Origin: Rhizobium sp. Root1334
GTDB lineage: Bacteria > Pseudomonadota > Alphaproteobacteria > Rhizobiales > Rhizobiaceae
DNA: 64,000 nucleotides
Direction of reading: 5' to 3'
Assembly (NCBI RefSeq): GCF_001426665.1
Contig: NZ_LMEY01000027.1
Coordinates: forward strand, 224,439-288,438
Program-made: the position numbers and the translations under genes
In this document: one piece after another, positions 14,151 to 24,900 of the stretch
Layout: every line of letters begins with the position of its first letter
Position numbering within the stretch: position 1 is the stretch's first letter
The notes under the pieces: model-generated
What the model saw: only the letters and a program-made list of their open reading frames with translations
Database searches by the model: none
What the model was told of the DNA's origin: nothing

Positions 14151-16049
14151 TTAAACTTCCACAACGTTCTCTTTTCCAAACCACGCCTCAGCCTGTTTCA
14201 ACACAGCAGGTGTCGGGTTCTGGAAATAGACAGCAAGCACGTCCTTCGCGCGAGTGCAGCAGACATAGAATAATTTTCCGGTCCGCTCTATCACGCTGTC
14301 CGTACCGCTACCCTCGAACAGGTAAGTGAAATTGTAGTGATTCCACTCACCGGCATCGAGCAAGACGAGGACACGTTCAAACTCCCGGCCCTTGATTTTA
14401 TGCTGTGTGGAAAATGTAGTGCGACCCTCCAAGTATTCGTAGAGCTTCTGGAAAGATGAAAACGCGACGCCAATAAGCCGATCAAAGAGGTAGCGCTTTT
14501 CTGCCCGGAAGTTGGCAAATTTGTCATCTTTGATGCACAGTCCGTTGTCGTGTGCGAAGTCGATCACATCCAGGATCGGACTGTCTTTCATTGTTCCAAT
14601 GTCTTCTACGCATTTTTGAATGCGCAGCTTGTCCTGGGCGTTAGTCAGGCGAAATTCGGTCTTCCGCAAAAACTCATTGAACCGCCGCTGTTCATATAGA
14701 TGGACGACGGACTGAATCTTGAAGACGTGCTTCACGAAATCGCACCGCTTCGATCCCTTTCGAGTTATTTCCTCCTCGGTATGCTTCTTGTCATCGATCA
14801 GTTGATCTTTATCAACATACAGTCGCCGAAATTGGTGGAATTCTATCTCGTTTGCGTATTCTAACAGCTTTGGATTGGCATCGATGAATGCCTGCATCCC
14901 CGCCGTCGGGCTAACCGCACGTAAAGCATTACCTGTCTTCCCCTTTTGAAGGGAAGCGACGACCTTACCAAACGTTTCGGATTGATAGTCGTTGAGGTTG
15001 CCGTTTGTTTTGATGAATTTGACGATGCGATTTCGGAAAGCAAGGACGCGATCCTTGTCGTAGATTTCCATCAAGTCGCCGAAACCTGCCTGTGGGGCGA
15101 TCAAATTATGTGTAAGGTTCAGCTCTTTCGTTTCCAAAACATCGGAGAAGTCCCAACCTAGTTGGTCGCGGACTTTCTGCAGCCGACTGTCATCCCCCGT
15201 CGAGTGATAGAATCTGATGACACCATCCTTGACCTTACCCTGGATCATGTTGGGCGCATTGAGGTCTTTTGATGCGCCCTGGACGATACCGTCTGTTCGC
15301 AAGTTGTTGGCCAGTTCAAAAACTAAACGGGGATTTCTACGGTTTTGCTGCTTCCTGACTTCGTCAACGGTCCCGGCGACTACGTAAGGCTGGATCGATC
15401 CGACCCCCTCGTCGTAGATCGATTGCATCGCATCTCCAAAAAAGCCGCACAGGCCTTGCCGCGAACTCAGTGGGAGCCAATCGAGAAGAATTTTGACGAC
15501 TTCCGGCGCGGTATCCTGATATTCGTCAACCAGGATGTAGCGGTACCGGTCGCGAAGAATGTCGCGAATTTTCGGGTAGGTTTCAAACATGGCATGGGCG
15601 ATGATGATGACCTCGTCGTGCGAAACGATACCATCACCAACCCGCGTGAATTCTTTGTACTGGACCTTTTTTCCGGCGAACATGTTCCCGGACACAACGA
15701 CTGTTCCGGGTTCCAACTTAGGCTCATCTCCGCTCAGCAGCTCCACCAGAACCTTTCGGAGTTCCTGCTGAAACGGGCTGACCACGTCCCAAAGAAAATC
15801 ATGGATTGTTCGTACAGTTAGCCGCTCATTGGAAATTCGCGACTCTACCTCCCGAACTGCAGCGTTCGTAAATGTGATACATGCAACGAAAGCGCTAGGA
15901 TCGGTCCGCAGCAACTCCCCTATCACCTGGACAAGCGAGTACGTTTTGCCGCTTCCGGCCCCACCGCTCAGAAGGAAATTCCTCCCAGCGGCTACGTGCT
16001 TCAGGACCTCGATCACTTCCGGTTCAAGATTCAGCCCACCTTGATCCAT
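14151..16049 (-). CDS. UvrD/Rep-type superfamily 1 helicase, GajB-like partner of the OLD nuclease
   Basis: From the ATG at 16049 the protein is 632 residues. Motifs in order are Walker A GGAGSGKT (29-36), motif Ia CITFTNAAVREV, motif II LVDEYQD (D165, E166), a motif III-like GDAMQSIYD, motif V near HKIKGREFERVLVLLD and motif VI YVCCTRAKDVL near the C terminus. These are the hallmarks of UvrD-like helicases, which translocate on single-stranded DNA. The start overlaps the end of the OLD nuclease gene by 19 bp, the arrangement of Gabija and class 2 OLD systems. Gabija senses phage-induced nucleotide or DNA changes and cuts DNA. It is longer than the roughly 500 residues of GajB. The 12 extra codons upstream of the chosen start are less likely translated. 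Confidence 0.87.
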   Translation of the reverse strand: MDQGGLNLEPEVIEVLKHVAAGRNFLLSGGAGSGKTYSLVQVIGELLRTDPSAFVACITFTNAAVREVESRISNERLTVRTIHDFLWDVVSPFQQELRKVLVELLSGDEPKLEPGTVVVSGNMFAGKKVQYKEFTRVGDGIVSHDEVIIIAHAMFETYPKIRDILRDRYRYILVDEYQDTAPEVVKILLDWLPLSSRQGLCGFFGDAMQSIYDEGVGSIQPYVVAGTVDEVRKQQNRRNPRLVFELANNLRTDGIVQGASKDLNAPNMIQGKVKDGVIRFYHSTGDDSRLQKVRDQLGWDFSDVLETKELNLTHNLIAPQAGFGDLMEIYDKDRVLAFRNRIVKFIKTNGNLNDYQSETFGKVVASLQKGKTGNALRAVSPTAGMQAFIDANPKLLEYANEIEFHQFRRLYVDKDQLIDDKKHTEEEITRKGSKRCDFVKHVFKIQSVVHLYEQRRFNEFLRKTEFRLTNAQDKLRIQKCVEDIGTMKDSPILDVIDFAHDNGLCIKDDKFANFRAEKRYLFDRLIGVAFSSFQKLYEYLEGRTTFSTQHKIKGREFERVLVLLDAGEWNHYNFTYLFEGSGTDSVIERTGKLFYVCCTRAKDVLAVYFQNPTPAVLKQAEAWFGKENVVEV

Positions 16050-18271
16050 CGAAGGCCCTCCTCGATGTAACCGGGGGTATTCCAATTATCAAAATCAAAG
16101 GAAAATTCCTTTGCTGGACCTAGAGGAGAGGCGACGCTCGACGTGGAGGTCGCACTGTTCAGGAGGATTTCAATGGCGAACGACGGTTTCCTGGTGATTC
16201 CATCTTCAGCCATTTCGAAAGACGACCCACCGGCGAGGTATTTTTTGAGGTGTTTTCCTACCAGGCTAGGAAAACCGGCCTTCTGAATGTCAGGCTCTTC
16301 CGCCGTTGAGTTGCTGATAAACGCGCGGTTCACATGAAAGAACGCATCCTCAAAACTGCGAGCGTGATACCCATTTCCATCGCCATCATTCTCGGAAATC
16401 TGATAGGCGCAGAGGACCTGCCCTTCAACTTTAGGTCCCCACTTCCCTGTATCAGGGTCCTTCCCCACGACCTTCTGTTCAAAAGTTAAGCCCACGAAGT
16501 ATGAGATGTCAGGCCCTACACCATGGAAGAACTGAAGCGCGTAGTTTGTGGTGTGTGTGGCATTTTCGATCCCGTGCGCTCGGACGGTCTTCTTCTGCTC
16601 GCCCTGCTTATTCAGTATGGGGATTCCAAGGTCGCCGAATTCCAGCTCCTCGATTGCGGAGTCGATATCCGTGATTATGAGCGTCTTGACGCCGATGAAC
16701 TGAAGAAAGATTTCATAAATTTGGGAATGCGCACCGACCTCGATAATCGAGATGTTCTGCGAAAGAAGGGCGACAGGCTGGACAGCGCCATCCGCCCAAG
16801 CCTTTGCTGTGTCGATCTGGTCTATTTTCCGCATCATCGCGGGAAGCAGGATGCGCTCTGTATCTCCCTCCACAAGAATCGCCTTGTCCGCGAAAAAGAG
16901 CTGCGATCTGTTCAAGGTCAAATATTGTTTCAGAAAGGCGTAGTGTCCCGTTTTCCCAGCCGCCTTGTAGAGCCCGTCCAGTTCTTTCAGACTACGCGAC
17001 TGAGTGAGACCTTCAATGCGCCTAAAATATTTGATGTCGTCGAAATCGGACTCGGCGACGATATGAGATGAATGCGTCGATAGAACCGTCTGCAACGGCC
17101 GTGAGATGCCGTCGGCATTTCTGATGGCTCGGCCCACAAGACGTTTAATGTTGGCAATGAAAATGGCTTGCATCTGCGGATGCGTATGAGCTTCGGGCTC
17201 TTCGATAAAGAGCAAATTGATGTCGGCCGGTCTAGGCTTCTGGCCACGCTTGAACTCATTGAGGATGATTTTGATCTCGAAGATAATCGAGATCAGATTC
17301 AGATATCCCAGGCCATTGTGGTTTTCGGGCAAGGTCAGATCGACGCCCTGACCATACATAACGGTCGTATTCTCTTGCAGCAGATCACGATGCTGCAAGG
17401 TCGACCTGATCTTGATTTCCGTGTCGCCTTCCTTGATTCCGCCGAAACTTCGGACGTCGGAGATAACCTCCTTGAACAGGTTGGCGTAGATGCCATCCAA
17501 CTGGTCATCGGTGTTGGTAAGCGCTTCCTTGAACGTTTCAAAAACCTCTTCGTCTCCAGCGTCAGAAGCCATGGCGTTGTAGATTTTTGCCGACATTGCC
17601 GAAAGGCTGCGATCTGAATCCTTGTTTGAAACCGATCTGCGAGCGTTGATTCTCTTAAAAGAAATGATGTCGTCGATCCGCACCGCTTCGTTCAGCAAGT
17701 CTACGTATTCATCCTCCCGCACGGTTCCGGTAATATGGTCGAAGCGAACACTCCGGCGACCAGGTTTGAAATGTCTACCTTGCTCTTCCCTCAGGAATTT
17801 CCGCGCGTCCTTTGCTTTTTTTCCGTCCTTTGCCTTTTTATCTTTGTGGTCCTGAAACGCTCGCTTCATGGAAGCGAGGTTCTCTGAGGAGAGCTGATAC
17901 AGGAAATCGAGAATGATCGATTTGTTTTCTTGAGCAAGGTCCATGACAACGGCGTTGCCCACATTCGCTAAGTCGTCGTGATCATCGTATTGGAGGAACA
18001 GCCTCAACGATATTCCACAGAAAGGATACGGGTCCTCCGGCTGCACTTTCTCTTCAAGGAGATCGACCAAATAATTTTGGAATTCAGTATTGAAGTCATC
18101 AAAATCAAAACGAGGAAGTCCGCTGCTTGCCAAAAAACGCTCCAGGACGAGAAGGAGCGACGTTTTTCCTGAGTTATTTTTCCCGACAATGATCGAAAGG
18201 TATTCCTCCAGGTCCACCTGGAGGTCCTTCAGTGATCGAAAATTCTTGATACAAATCTTGGTCAGCTTCAC
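16031..18271 (-). CDS. OLD-family ATPase/TOPRIM endonuclease, GajA-like
   Basis: The start is set at a GTG (18271) with AGGTGA five bases upstream, giving 746 residues; the ATG at 18430 would add 53 implausible residues. The N terminus KICIKNFRSLKDLQV is typical of SMC/RecF-like ATPases. Walker A is GKNNSGKT (30-37) and Walker B is LLFIEEPEAHTHPQM (E357, E358), followed by LSTHSSHIV. The TOPRIM nuclease part has AILVEGDTE (E468) and the DxD pair IITDIDSA (D535, D537). All expected catalytic residues are present. It is translationally coupled to a UvrD-like helicase, as in Gabija. The length exceeds the 578 residues of Bacillus GajA, with extra sequence in the ATPase lobe and C terminus. Confidence 0.88.
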   Translation of the reverse strand: MKLTKICIKNFRSLKDLQVDLEEYLSIIVGKNNSGKTSLLLVLERFLASSGLPRFDFDDFNTEFQNYLVDLLEEKVQPEDPYPFCGISLRLFLQYDDHDDLANVGNAVVMDLAQENKSIILDFLYQLSSENLASMKRAFQDHKDKKAKDGKKAKDARKFLREEQGRHFKPGRRSVRFDHITGTVREDEYVDLLNEAVRIDDIISFKRINARRSVSNKDSDRSLSAMSAKIYNAMASDAGDEEVFETFKEALTNTDDQLDGIYANLFKEVISDVRSFGGIKEGDTEIKIRSTLQHRDLLQENTTVMYGQGVDLTLPENHNGLGYLNLISIIFEIKIILNEFKRGQKPRPADINLLFIEEPEAHTHPQMQAIFIANIKRLVGRAIRNADGISRPLQTVLSTHSSHIVAESDFDDIKYFRRIEGLTQSRSLKELDGLYKAAGKTGHYAFLKQYLTLNRSQLFFADKAILVEGDTERILLPAMMRKIDQIDTAKAWADGAVQPVALLSQNISIIEVGAHSQIYEIFLQFIGVKTLIITDIDSAIEELEFGDLGIPILNKQGEQKKTVRAHGIENATHTTNYALQFFHGVGPDISYFVGLTFEQKVVGKDPDTGKWGPKVEGQVLCAYQISENDGDGNGYHARSFEDAFFHVNRAFISNSTAEEPDIQKAGFPSLVGKHLKKYLAGGSSFEMAEDGITRKPSFAIEILLNSATSTSSVASPLGPAKEFSFDFDNWNTPGYIEEGLRWIKVG

Positions 18272-18507
18272 GAAATTCACCTGCGTTTGTCGGTAGCTGA
18301 CACAGGTATAGCAGAGCAAAGTGATTCGCGTAAAACGCGAGAATGTCGGGCAGCAAAATAGCCAAATGCGCGAGATAAGTTGTAAGCGGTGTGCCCATCG
18401 CACCGGGCAAGAAAATCGAGGCGACTCCAATCCACCTTTGGGTATGGGGTTGGTGTGGGCCTGGCGACGCCATTGCCACCTCAGAAAGGCGACAATGGCG
18501 AGCGGCG

Positions 18508-20112
18508 CTACCTCGATGCAGGCGTAGACAACTGTTCCACGATTTTATCGAGGTTGAAGCTCGCGGGTTTTTGCCTCGGTGGGAATTCCTTGAAACTGCT
18601 CAGCCATTTGGCTGCGAAGGCTTGTAAGGGTACCTGTACGAACGCACGTTCCGCGACCCACTGGTCATACAAGATCGACTGATCCCCCCGCTCGAACGGG
18701 TCAGAGAGCAGATTAAACAGCTTCGGAAGCCTCAACTCTTCGAAGCCGCCCATCCAAACCCCCAGCCTCTGGTGGTTCTGCTCTAAGAACACCGCCTTCC
18801 ACTCGTCGTAGCGGATCGCCACAAGCTGGCCGTCGTCGTTCCAGTACACGAATGCGTTTCGGGGGCTCTCTTTCACTTCGCCCTTGAAGAACGGCATGAG
18901 ATTGTAGCCATCCAGGTGAACCTTGAAGGTCTTGGTGCCGAACTGGCTACCCTTGAGGCACTTTTCCACGACATCCGGATCGCCGCCTGCGGCAGCAAAG
19001 GTCGGGACTAGATCGTAGTGGGAGAAAGGTTCGTTGTAGGTCGTGCCTGGCTTGATTGTTCCTGGCCAACGGATCAGCATCGGAACCCGATAACCGCCTT
19101 CCCAGTTGGTTGCCTTCTCACCACGGAATGGTGTGTTTCCCCCATCCGGCCATGACATCACCTCTGCACCGTTATCCGTCGTGAACACGACAATCGTGTT
19201 TTCCGTGACACCAAGATCGTCGAGCTTCTGGAGCAACTGGCCGACGTAGCCGTCGAGTTCCACCATCCCGTCCGGATAGACGCCCAGACCTGTCTTGCCC
19301 TTTGAGGCTGGCTTGAGGTGGGTCCACACGTGCATCCGGCTCGGATTAAAGTAGCAGAACCACGGTTTGTCGGCGTTATGCTGGCGGTCGATGAAATCGA
19401 GGGCCGCACCCAAAAACTCCTCGTCCACTGTCTCCATTCGCTTGGTGGTAAGCGGTCCCGTATCTTCGATCTTGCCGTCCGCCGACGATTTGATCACCCC
19501 GCGCGGGCCAAACCGCCTCGCGAATTCGGGGTCTTTGGGATAGTCCGGATTCTCAGGCTCTTCCTCGGCATTCAGATGGTAGAGGTTCCCGAAGAACTCG
19601 TCGAAACCATGATTTGTCGGAAGAAATTCGTCCTTGTCTCCAAGGTGGTTCTTGCCGAACTGACCTGTGGCATAGCCCAACGGCTTGAGAAATTCCGCCA
19701 CGCTAGGGTCCTCGGCCCGGAGACCAATATCGGCACCCGGAAGTCCAACCTTAGTCAGGCCAGTGCGGATCGGAGATTGACCCGTTATGAACGCGGCACG
19801 ACCGGCCGTGCAGCTTTGCTCGCCGTACCAGTCAGTGAACATCGCACCTTCGTGACCGATACGGTCGATGTTGGGCGTCCGGTACCGCATCATTCCGTGA
19901 TTGTAGATACTCGCATTAAACCAGCCGATGTCATCCGCCATGATCATGAGGATGTTTGGCTTTCCGCCAGCACCACCAGCCGTAGACGCCTGCTGGGCGT
20001 TTGCCGTCGTTGGTTTGACCATTGATGCCCCGGTCGCAGCGAGAACTGTGCTTGCAACGAGCAGATCGCGGCGACTTAGGCCGCGATGGGGTTCAGGTTT
20101 CTCATTTGACAT
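18508..20112 (-). CDS. Arylsulfatase family enzyme, Tat-exported
   Basis: This 534-residue protein starts behind a strong AAGGAGG. The N terminus carries a twin-arginine signal (LSRRDLLVA, residues 12-20). The first metal-binding aspartates are in MADDIGWF (D60, D61). The sulfatase signature CTAGR (C101-R105) fits C-x-(P/A)-x-R, so Cys101 would be converted to formylglycine by a maturase located elsewhere. Further blocks are GKNHLGD, TTDNGAE and GGYRVPMLIRWPG. The enzyme should hydrolyse sulfate esters in the periplasm. It is separated from the DUF1254 genes by the Gabija-like pair. Substrate is unknown. Confidence 0.92.
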   Translation of the reverse strand: MSNEKPEPHRGLSRRDLLVASTVLAATGASMVKPTTANAQQASTAGGAGGKPNILMIMADDIGWFNASIYNHGMMRYRTPNIDRIGHEGAMFTDWYGEQSCTAGRAAFITGQSPIRTGLTKVGLPGADIGLRAEDPSVAEFLKPLGYATGQFGKNHLGDKDEFLPTNHGFDEFFGNLYHLNAEEEPENPDYPKDPEFARRFGPRGVIKSSADGKIEDTGPLTTKRMETVDEEFLGAALDFIDRQHNADKPWFCYFNPSRMHVWTHLKPASKGKTGLGVYPDGMVELDGYVGQLLQKLDDLGVTENTIVVFTTDNGAEVMSWPDGGNTPFRGEKATNWEGGYRVPMLIRWPGTIKPGTTYNEPFSHYDLVPTFAAAGGDPDVVEKCLKGSQFGTKTFKVHLDGYNLMPFFKGEVKESPRNAFVYWNDDGQLVAIRYDEWKAVFLEQNHQRLGVWMGGFEELRLPKLFNLLSDPFERGDQSILYDQWVAERAFVQVPLQAFAAKWLSSFKEFPPRQKPASFNLDKIVEQLSTPASR

Positions 20113-20261
20113 TCGATAGCCTCCTTCGAGAGACGGCTGAGCCCGTCATTGCTGAAATTTATAGAGGAATCCAAAGAAGAGAAGTACGTTACAGTTACTT
20201 CGACGAACGTACGCAGAACTAAGTGCTTATGGCGCGACTGAGGCGGTTGGGGCACCGGTTA

Positions 20262-21130
20262 CTAGACCGAATGATTCCACGGTAGGAGTTCCTCAATCCG
20301 GCTCTGCTTATAGCCTCCAACGATGGCGGTGAGCGTGGCAATCAGATAGGCCTGCGGATCGACAGAATTGAGTTTGCATGTCTCGACAAGCGAGGCGATA
20401 GTCGCCCAGTCTCGGCTCCGGTATCATGGCCCGCGAAGAGTAAAGCTTCAGGCCATCCCAATACTTGGCGATGTAGGCCAAAGCCTCGCCGAGCGGGGAC
20501 TTCGTTGCGACGCGGGCGCGGTGATAGGCGAGCCAAGTCTGCAAGTCAGCCACGAGCGGCGCTGACCGTTCCCGCCGACCTGCAAGGCGAGCCTCTGGAT
20601 CAAGGCCGCGCAATTCGGCTTCGATGCGATACAGCTCTCCGATCCGCTTGACGCCGTCCTCGGCAATCGGTGCTGATCCGTTGCGGGTGATCTTGATCAG
20701 CTTACGACGAGCGTGTGCCCAACAATAGGCAAGCCGAATGTCCGCGCAGACGCGGTCAGGTGCGATCAGTCTGTTGTATCCGGCATAGCCATCGACCTGC
20801 AGAACGCCCGAGAACCCCTGCAATATCCGTTCCGCATGAAGGCCCCCGCGACCGGGAGTATAGGTGAAGGCGACGCCTGGCGGAGCGCTGCTGCTCCAAG
20901 GGCGATCATCCCGTGCCAGCGCCCAGAAGTATCCAGTCTTGGTCTTGCGCGAACCGGGATCGAGAACCGGGGCACGGGTCTCGTCCATGAACAGCTTGGT
21001 CGAGCGCTTCAGATCGGCAATCAGCGCATCGAAGACGGGACGCAATTCGAACGCTGCCCGGCCGACCCAATCGGCAAGCGTGGAGCGGTCGAGATCGATG
21101 CCCTGGCGGCTCATGATCGCCGATTCTCAT
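20262..21130 (-). pseudogene. IS66-type transposase (tnpC) relic, truncated and internally deleted
   Basis: The retained part starts at about SRQGIDLDRSTLADW and includes FMDETRAPV and the VDGYAGYNRL block with catalytic aspartates, so the N-terminal 200 or so residues are missing. After KYWDGLKL about 80 bp are lost, including the segment with the last catalytic glutamate. Matching sequence resumes in another frame as LFAGHDTGAE, then shifts again to WATIASLVETCKLNS and the normal end EELLPWNHSV with a stop at 20262-20264. No tnpA, tnpB or terminal repeats are visible. It is dead. It marks an old insertion next to the recombinase operon. Confidence 0.88.
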
Positions 21131-21188
21131 TTGCCGCTTCTAACCCAGTCATCCGCGCATGCGTAAGTACCAGCACAACTAGGATTGC

Positions 21189-21968
21189 TCAGTTTAACGT
21201 AAACTTCCCAAGCTTTGAGAGCGTGGACATTTCATCCGGCGTAACAAGCTCTGTTCCCGATCCATAATCCATTTTAACGCGCCCAGCTCTGTATATTAGG
21301 CCCATTTCTGCAAGAAAATTTGTATTGGTCAGGCGTTTTAGCAGTTGATGTATTATCTTTTCTTGGTGCTCAGGTATACTCGTGGGAATTCTACCCAGAA
21401 GTTCTTCGATTGTCGTTTCCTTCTTAACGGAATTAAGATCGATACCGGTCATCTTCCGAAGCAGTTCCCGGGCCACGTTCAACTCCCTCGCAGCCTGCTT
21501 GCCATATTCCAACGCTTTCCTGACTTCGAGTTGATCTGACGGTGAAAGCTTGTCTATGATCTCATCAACGACAGTTGACGGGCTGTTCTTGGTTTTCTGG
21601 CGCGATCCGTATCGTTCAACGACGAGAGCTTCGAGATAATTGAGCATGTCTTTGTCATGACGGATTGTTCCCGCCTTCGGCCCCTTCCATTGCGTCTCGA
21701 CCCCCTCCATTCTCGCCCGCATCTCGACGTATGCATGAACGTCTTCCGCTACTAATATCTTTCTGGATGGGCGAAATCGCTTTGTGTCAAACTGGCCCTT
21801 TTGGGCCATCTGGAAAGCCTTTCCAGAAATAATATCCTGGCAGGCAATCTCCAGATGATCGAGGGTCACGCGGCGTTTTCCAGTGGTGTCATTCGCAGCA
21901 TCATCACGCATTTTCTTCATGTATGATGCGGACGTGGCATCGCTACCGCCGTACTTTAGCGTCTTCAT
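21189..21968 (-). CDS. Third protein of the recombinase trio, no recombinase residues
   Basis: This 259-residue, mostly helical and highly charged protein lacks the R...HxxR...Y set of tyrosine recombinases. Its first four codons overlap the end of the 1113-aa recombinase gene (21965-21968), so it is translated with it. Position and size recall TnpC of Tn554, a small accessory that influences orientation and efficiency of transposition, or GmtX of gamma-mobile-trio islands. That equivalence is inferred from layout, not from sequence identity. Residues 1-60 contain several lysine/arginine patches that could bind DNA. Confidence 0.7.
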   Translation of the reverse strand: MKTLKYGGSDATSASYMKKMRDDAANDTTGKRRVTLDHLEIACQDIISGKAFQMAQKGQFDTKRFRPSRKILVAEDVHAYVEMRARMEGVETQWKGPKAGTIRHDKDMLNYLEALVVERYGSRQKTKNSPSTVVDEIIDKLSPSDQLEVRKALEYGKQAARELNVARELLRKMTGIDLNSVKKETTIEELLGRIPTSIPEHQEKIIHQLLKRLTNTNFLAEMGLIYRAGRVKMDYGSGTELVTPDEMSTLSKLGKFTLN

Positions 21969-24900
21969 TTTGCCGTTATCCTATCGAGCGAAAGAACCCC
22001 TTCCTCGATTGCTTCTTTCCATGCGGCCAACGGTGGAAAGCTTTCGGAACTAAAACTGCTGTCGATCAGAAGCTGAAGCATGCTGGGTTCTGGGAATTTA
22101 TCGAGGATTGTATCCCCTACAGCAATCATTGCTCGACGTTCTGGTACATTTGGTCGATACACCACATCGGCAAGCGAATTCGAACGAACAATGGCGTGTA
22201 TAACCCGCTGCCACTCAAGTTCGACACTCGGATCAAAATCCACGCGCAAGGCCGGGCGTAGCTCCAAATCCTTAATCAAGGTGTGTAGAAGCTCAAACTC
22301 ATGTACCTCCCGCATTTTAAATTCCAAGTCGAATCTCCCAGATTGAGGACCGAAAATGGCGTTGGGTCCGATCTTCGCAGCAGCAGCTTCATACTTCTTT
22401 ATGTTGAGGAACTCAGCTTGATGCTCTTTCTCCAGATTGGCTCGGTGCTGAAATTCTCGTTGAATCGCTGACCTGATTGTCGCTCCAGAGCCACCGTCCT
22501 CTTCTACTTTCTCAAGGCTGCTATTCAAATCGGCGCTCCTACGTATTGATTGCCGAATCTCCCATGCCAGCATGTTTGTCCGCGTGCACAATCCTTGGAG
22601 GTTCTTGGGACCAGTTGCTCTATGCACGCACGAGGAACAAGCGTGCCGCCGCCAAACCGGGGTTGGCCGTCGGTTAACAGTTGGACCACCAGTTTCGCAG
22701 GTTCCGGTGCAGATGCCGTGATCGAACAAAACGAAAGGGGGTGGAAGTTCAAGTTCGGCCGCATTTCTCAAAGCTCTCGCCGCGACCGTGGGTCCGCCCT
22801 CCAAGTCTTCAATCTCCTTTGCCAACTCATGCAACGCGGTCTTGTCGCCCTCACTTGCTTTCGCGAGCATGGCCTCTTTTGACTTCATTGCTGTTCTCAG
22901 CGCTCTATACGAGTCCTCGTCTGAAGGATTGAAATAGTATTCTGCCATGTAAGGGTTTTTGTGACCTAACAGGGCCTGGGCATCCTCCGGCGTTCCTCCT
23001 GCTTGTCGCAAGTGCGTGTTGGCAGAAACCCGAAAGGCATGAAGCTGTATCAGCGCCCGACCGTCTCGAACTAACGTGACGGGGTAGCCAAGTTTTTCTT
23101 TAAGAATAGGTTCGCAGTGCTCCAAGAGTTTTATATAATACCACCTGACCTTCTCTCCTGATATCGCTGTAACAAAACCTCCGTCCGGCTCTCTGAACGC
23201 TGGGAATACATCCGCTGTATTTCCGAGGTTCGCGAAATCCGAGCTGTCTCTGCTATCGATAGCTTTTATTGGCCGACTAATAGGATTGTAGGTTTCTTGG
23301 AGCTTTACGAAATTGACAAACGCCTCCGCGATGTCGAGATCACAGTAATCAAAGCCGTAGGCCCCGGTTTTTCCGGAAGCAACGAAAACACGAGGGATGG
23401 TTCTAGGCGACCCCGACTCAATGATTTCAAGGCCCTGAAGGAAACCGACCTGCCTTCCAACTTTTACCGTCACAAGGGAATTCTCAACCATCGACTCCGT
23501 ATGTGGGTCATAGCGGTACTCATCGCCCTCTCCACTGTCGAGGTAGCGAGCAGACTTCAGGCGAAGCCCATACCTCATAATTGCCATGAGTATCAGAGGT
23601 ACGGCTGGCCAAAAGTGGTCGCTCCAGTGATCTTCGCCTGGAGTTTTCAGCCTTCGGTATTGCTCAGGCAAGGAGCGAGCAAATGCGAAATCGTCTCTGA
23701 CGTGCTCGTCATATATGATCTGATAAATATCATGCTGAATCGCCTTTCTTGCTGACTTCGCCTTTCGGCTTTTTTCTCTCACTGGAGGATCAAGCTTCGC
23801 ATCGAATGGGTTATGAGCATTCCCGACCATCCCATTTGCGGCGCGGAAAAATGTCCATGCCCGTTGCATCACACTGATTGCGCGGATTTGAACTTGAGGA
23901 TTGAGATCGTTCTCTCGAAGGAAGTTGACGAACGTGCTGTCGCCTTCAAACCCGCTATTCACGTGCTTGAGACGATCAACTTCCATAAGTGACTTGGGGG
24001 CGAGGTCCTCTCCAAGACAATAGAGGTAGATTAGCCATGCGTTCTGGCAATCTATAATTGTACTGACAGTTTGGACGCCATAATGAGTCAGCGTTGACGT
24101 CATATCGTCCGCCCAATATTTGAGAAATGATGGGACGCTAGTTACTTCTTTTCCCGCAATACGCGCCGCCAACTGTGTGTTCTTCTTCGATGGCGCGCGG
24201 CACCAATCGAAAGGCCTGACGCCAGGCGAAGTAAGTCTCTTCTTCTGTAGGAAGAGGGGAGCTTCGGGTCGCGTCTTCAAGTCCACGTTAAGGTGCGCCG
24301 CTAATCGCTTATAAGCGTGATTGGTCGCGGACGAGGTAACCTCGTGATATCTTACCTCGTTCTGCCTCACGGCAGACGATTTCAACACCACCAATGCGGC
24401 AGGACAGAACCGCCGATATTCCCACATGCTGCTAGAAAGCGCGGCAATCACGAAGACATTCAGCGATGTCTTGAGAGTCGACTTCGACTTGTCTTCTTCA
24501 AGGCGTAGACCATGCTCAGCGACGTCTCGTAGTTCCGGGCCCAGTGATAGCCAGGACAAAAGCGGTCGATATTTGTTCGGGTATAAATTGCGAATGTCGC
24601 TCAGGAATGATTGTGGGAACAACCATATCCCCTTGGTAACCAGGTACTGTCCGAACCAAGCGGGCGCATAGCGTCTGCCGTCACCTTTTCTGCTGCCCCC
24701 CTTCATATTGACGACCTGTACACGAAAGAAATCGTCAACCATCGATGCGAGTTCATCGAAGAATTTTTTTGTGTCCTGAGCCTGATTTACTCGCGCCGCC
24801 AGGCTGGCCCACCCGACAACGCAGGTCTGGCCCAAGGATATTGTCTCATCCAAATTTCCATCCGATAGCCTTTTGACAATCCGCAATTGATCATCCCGAG

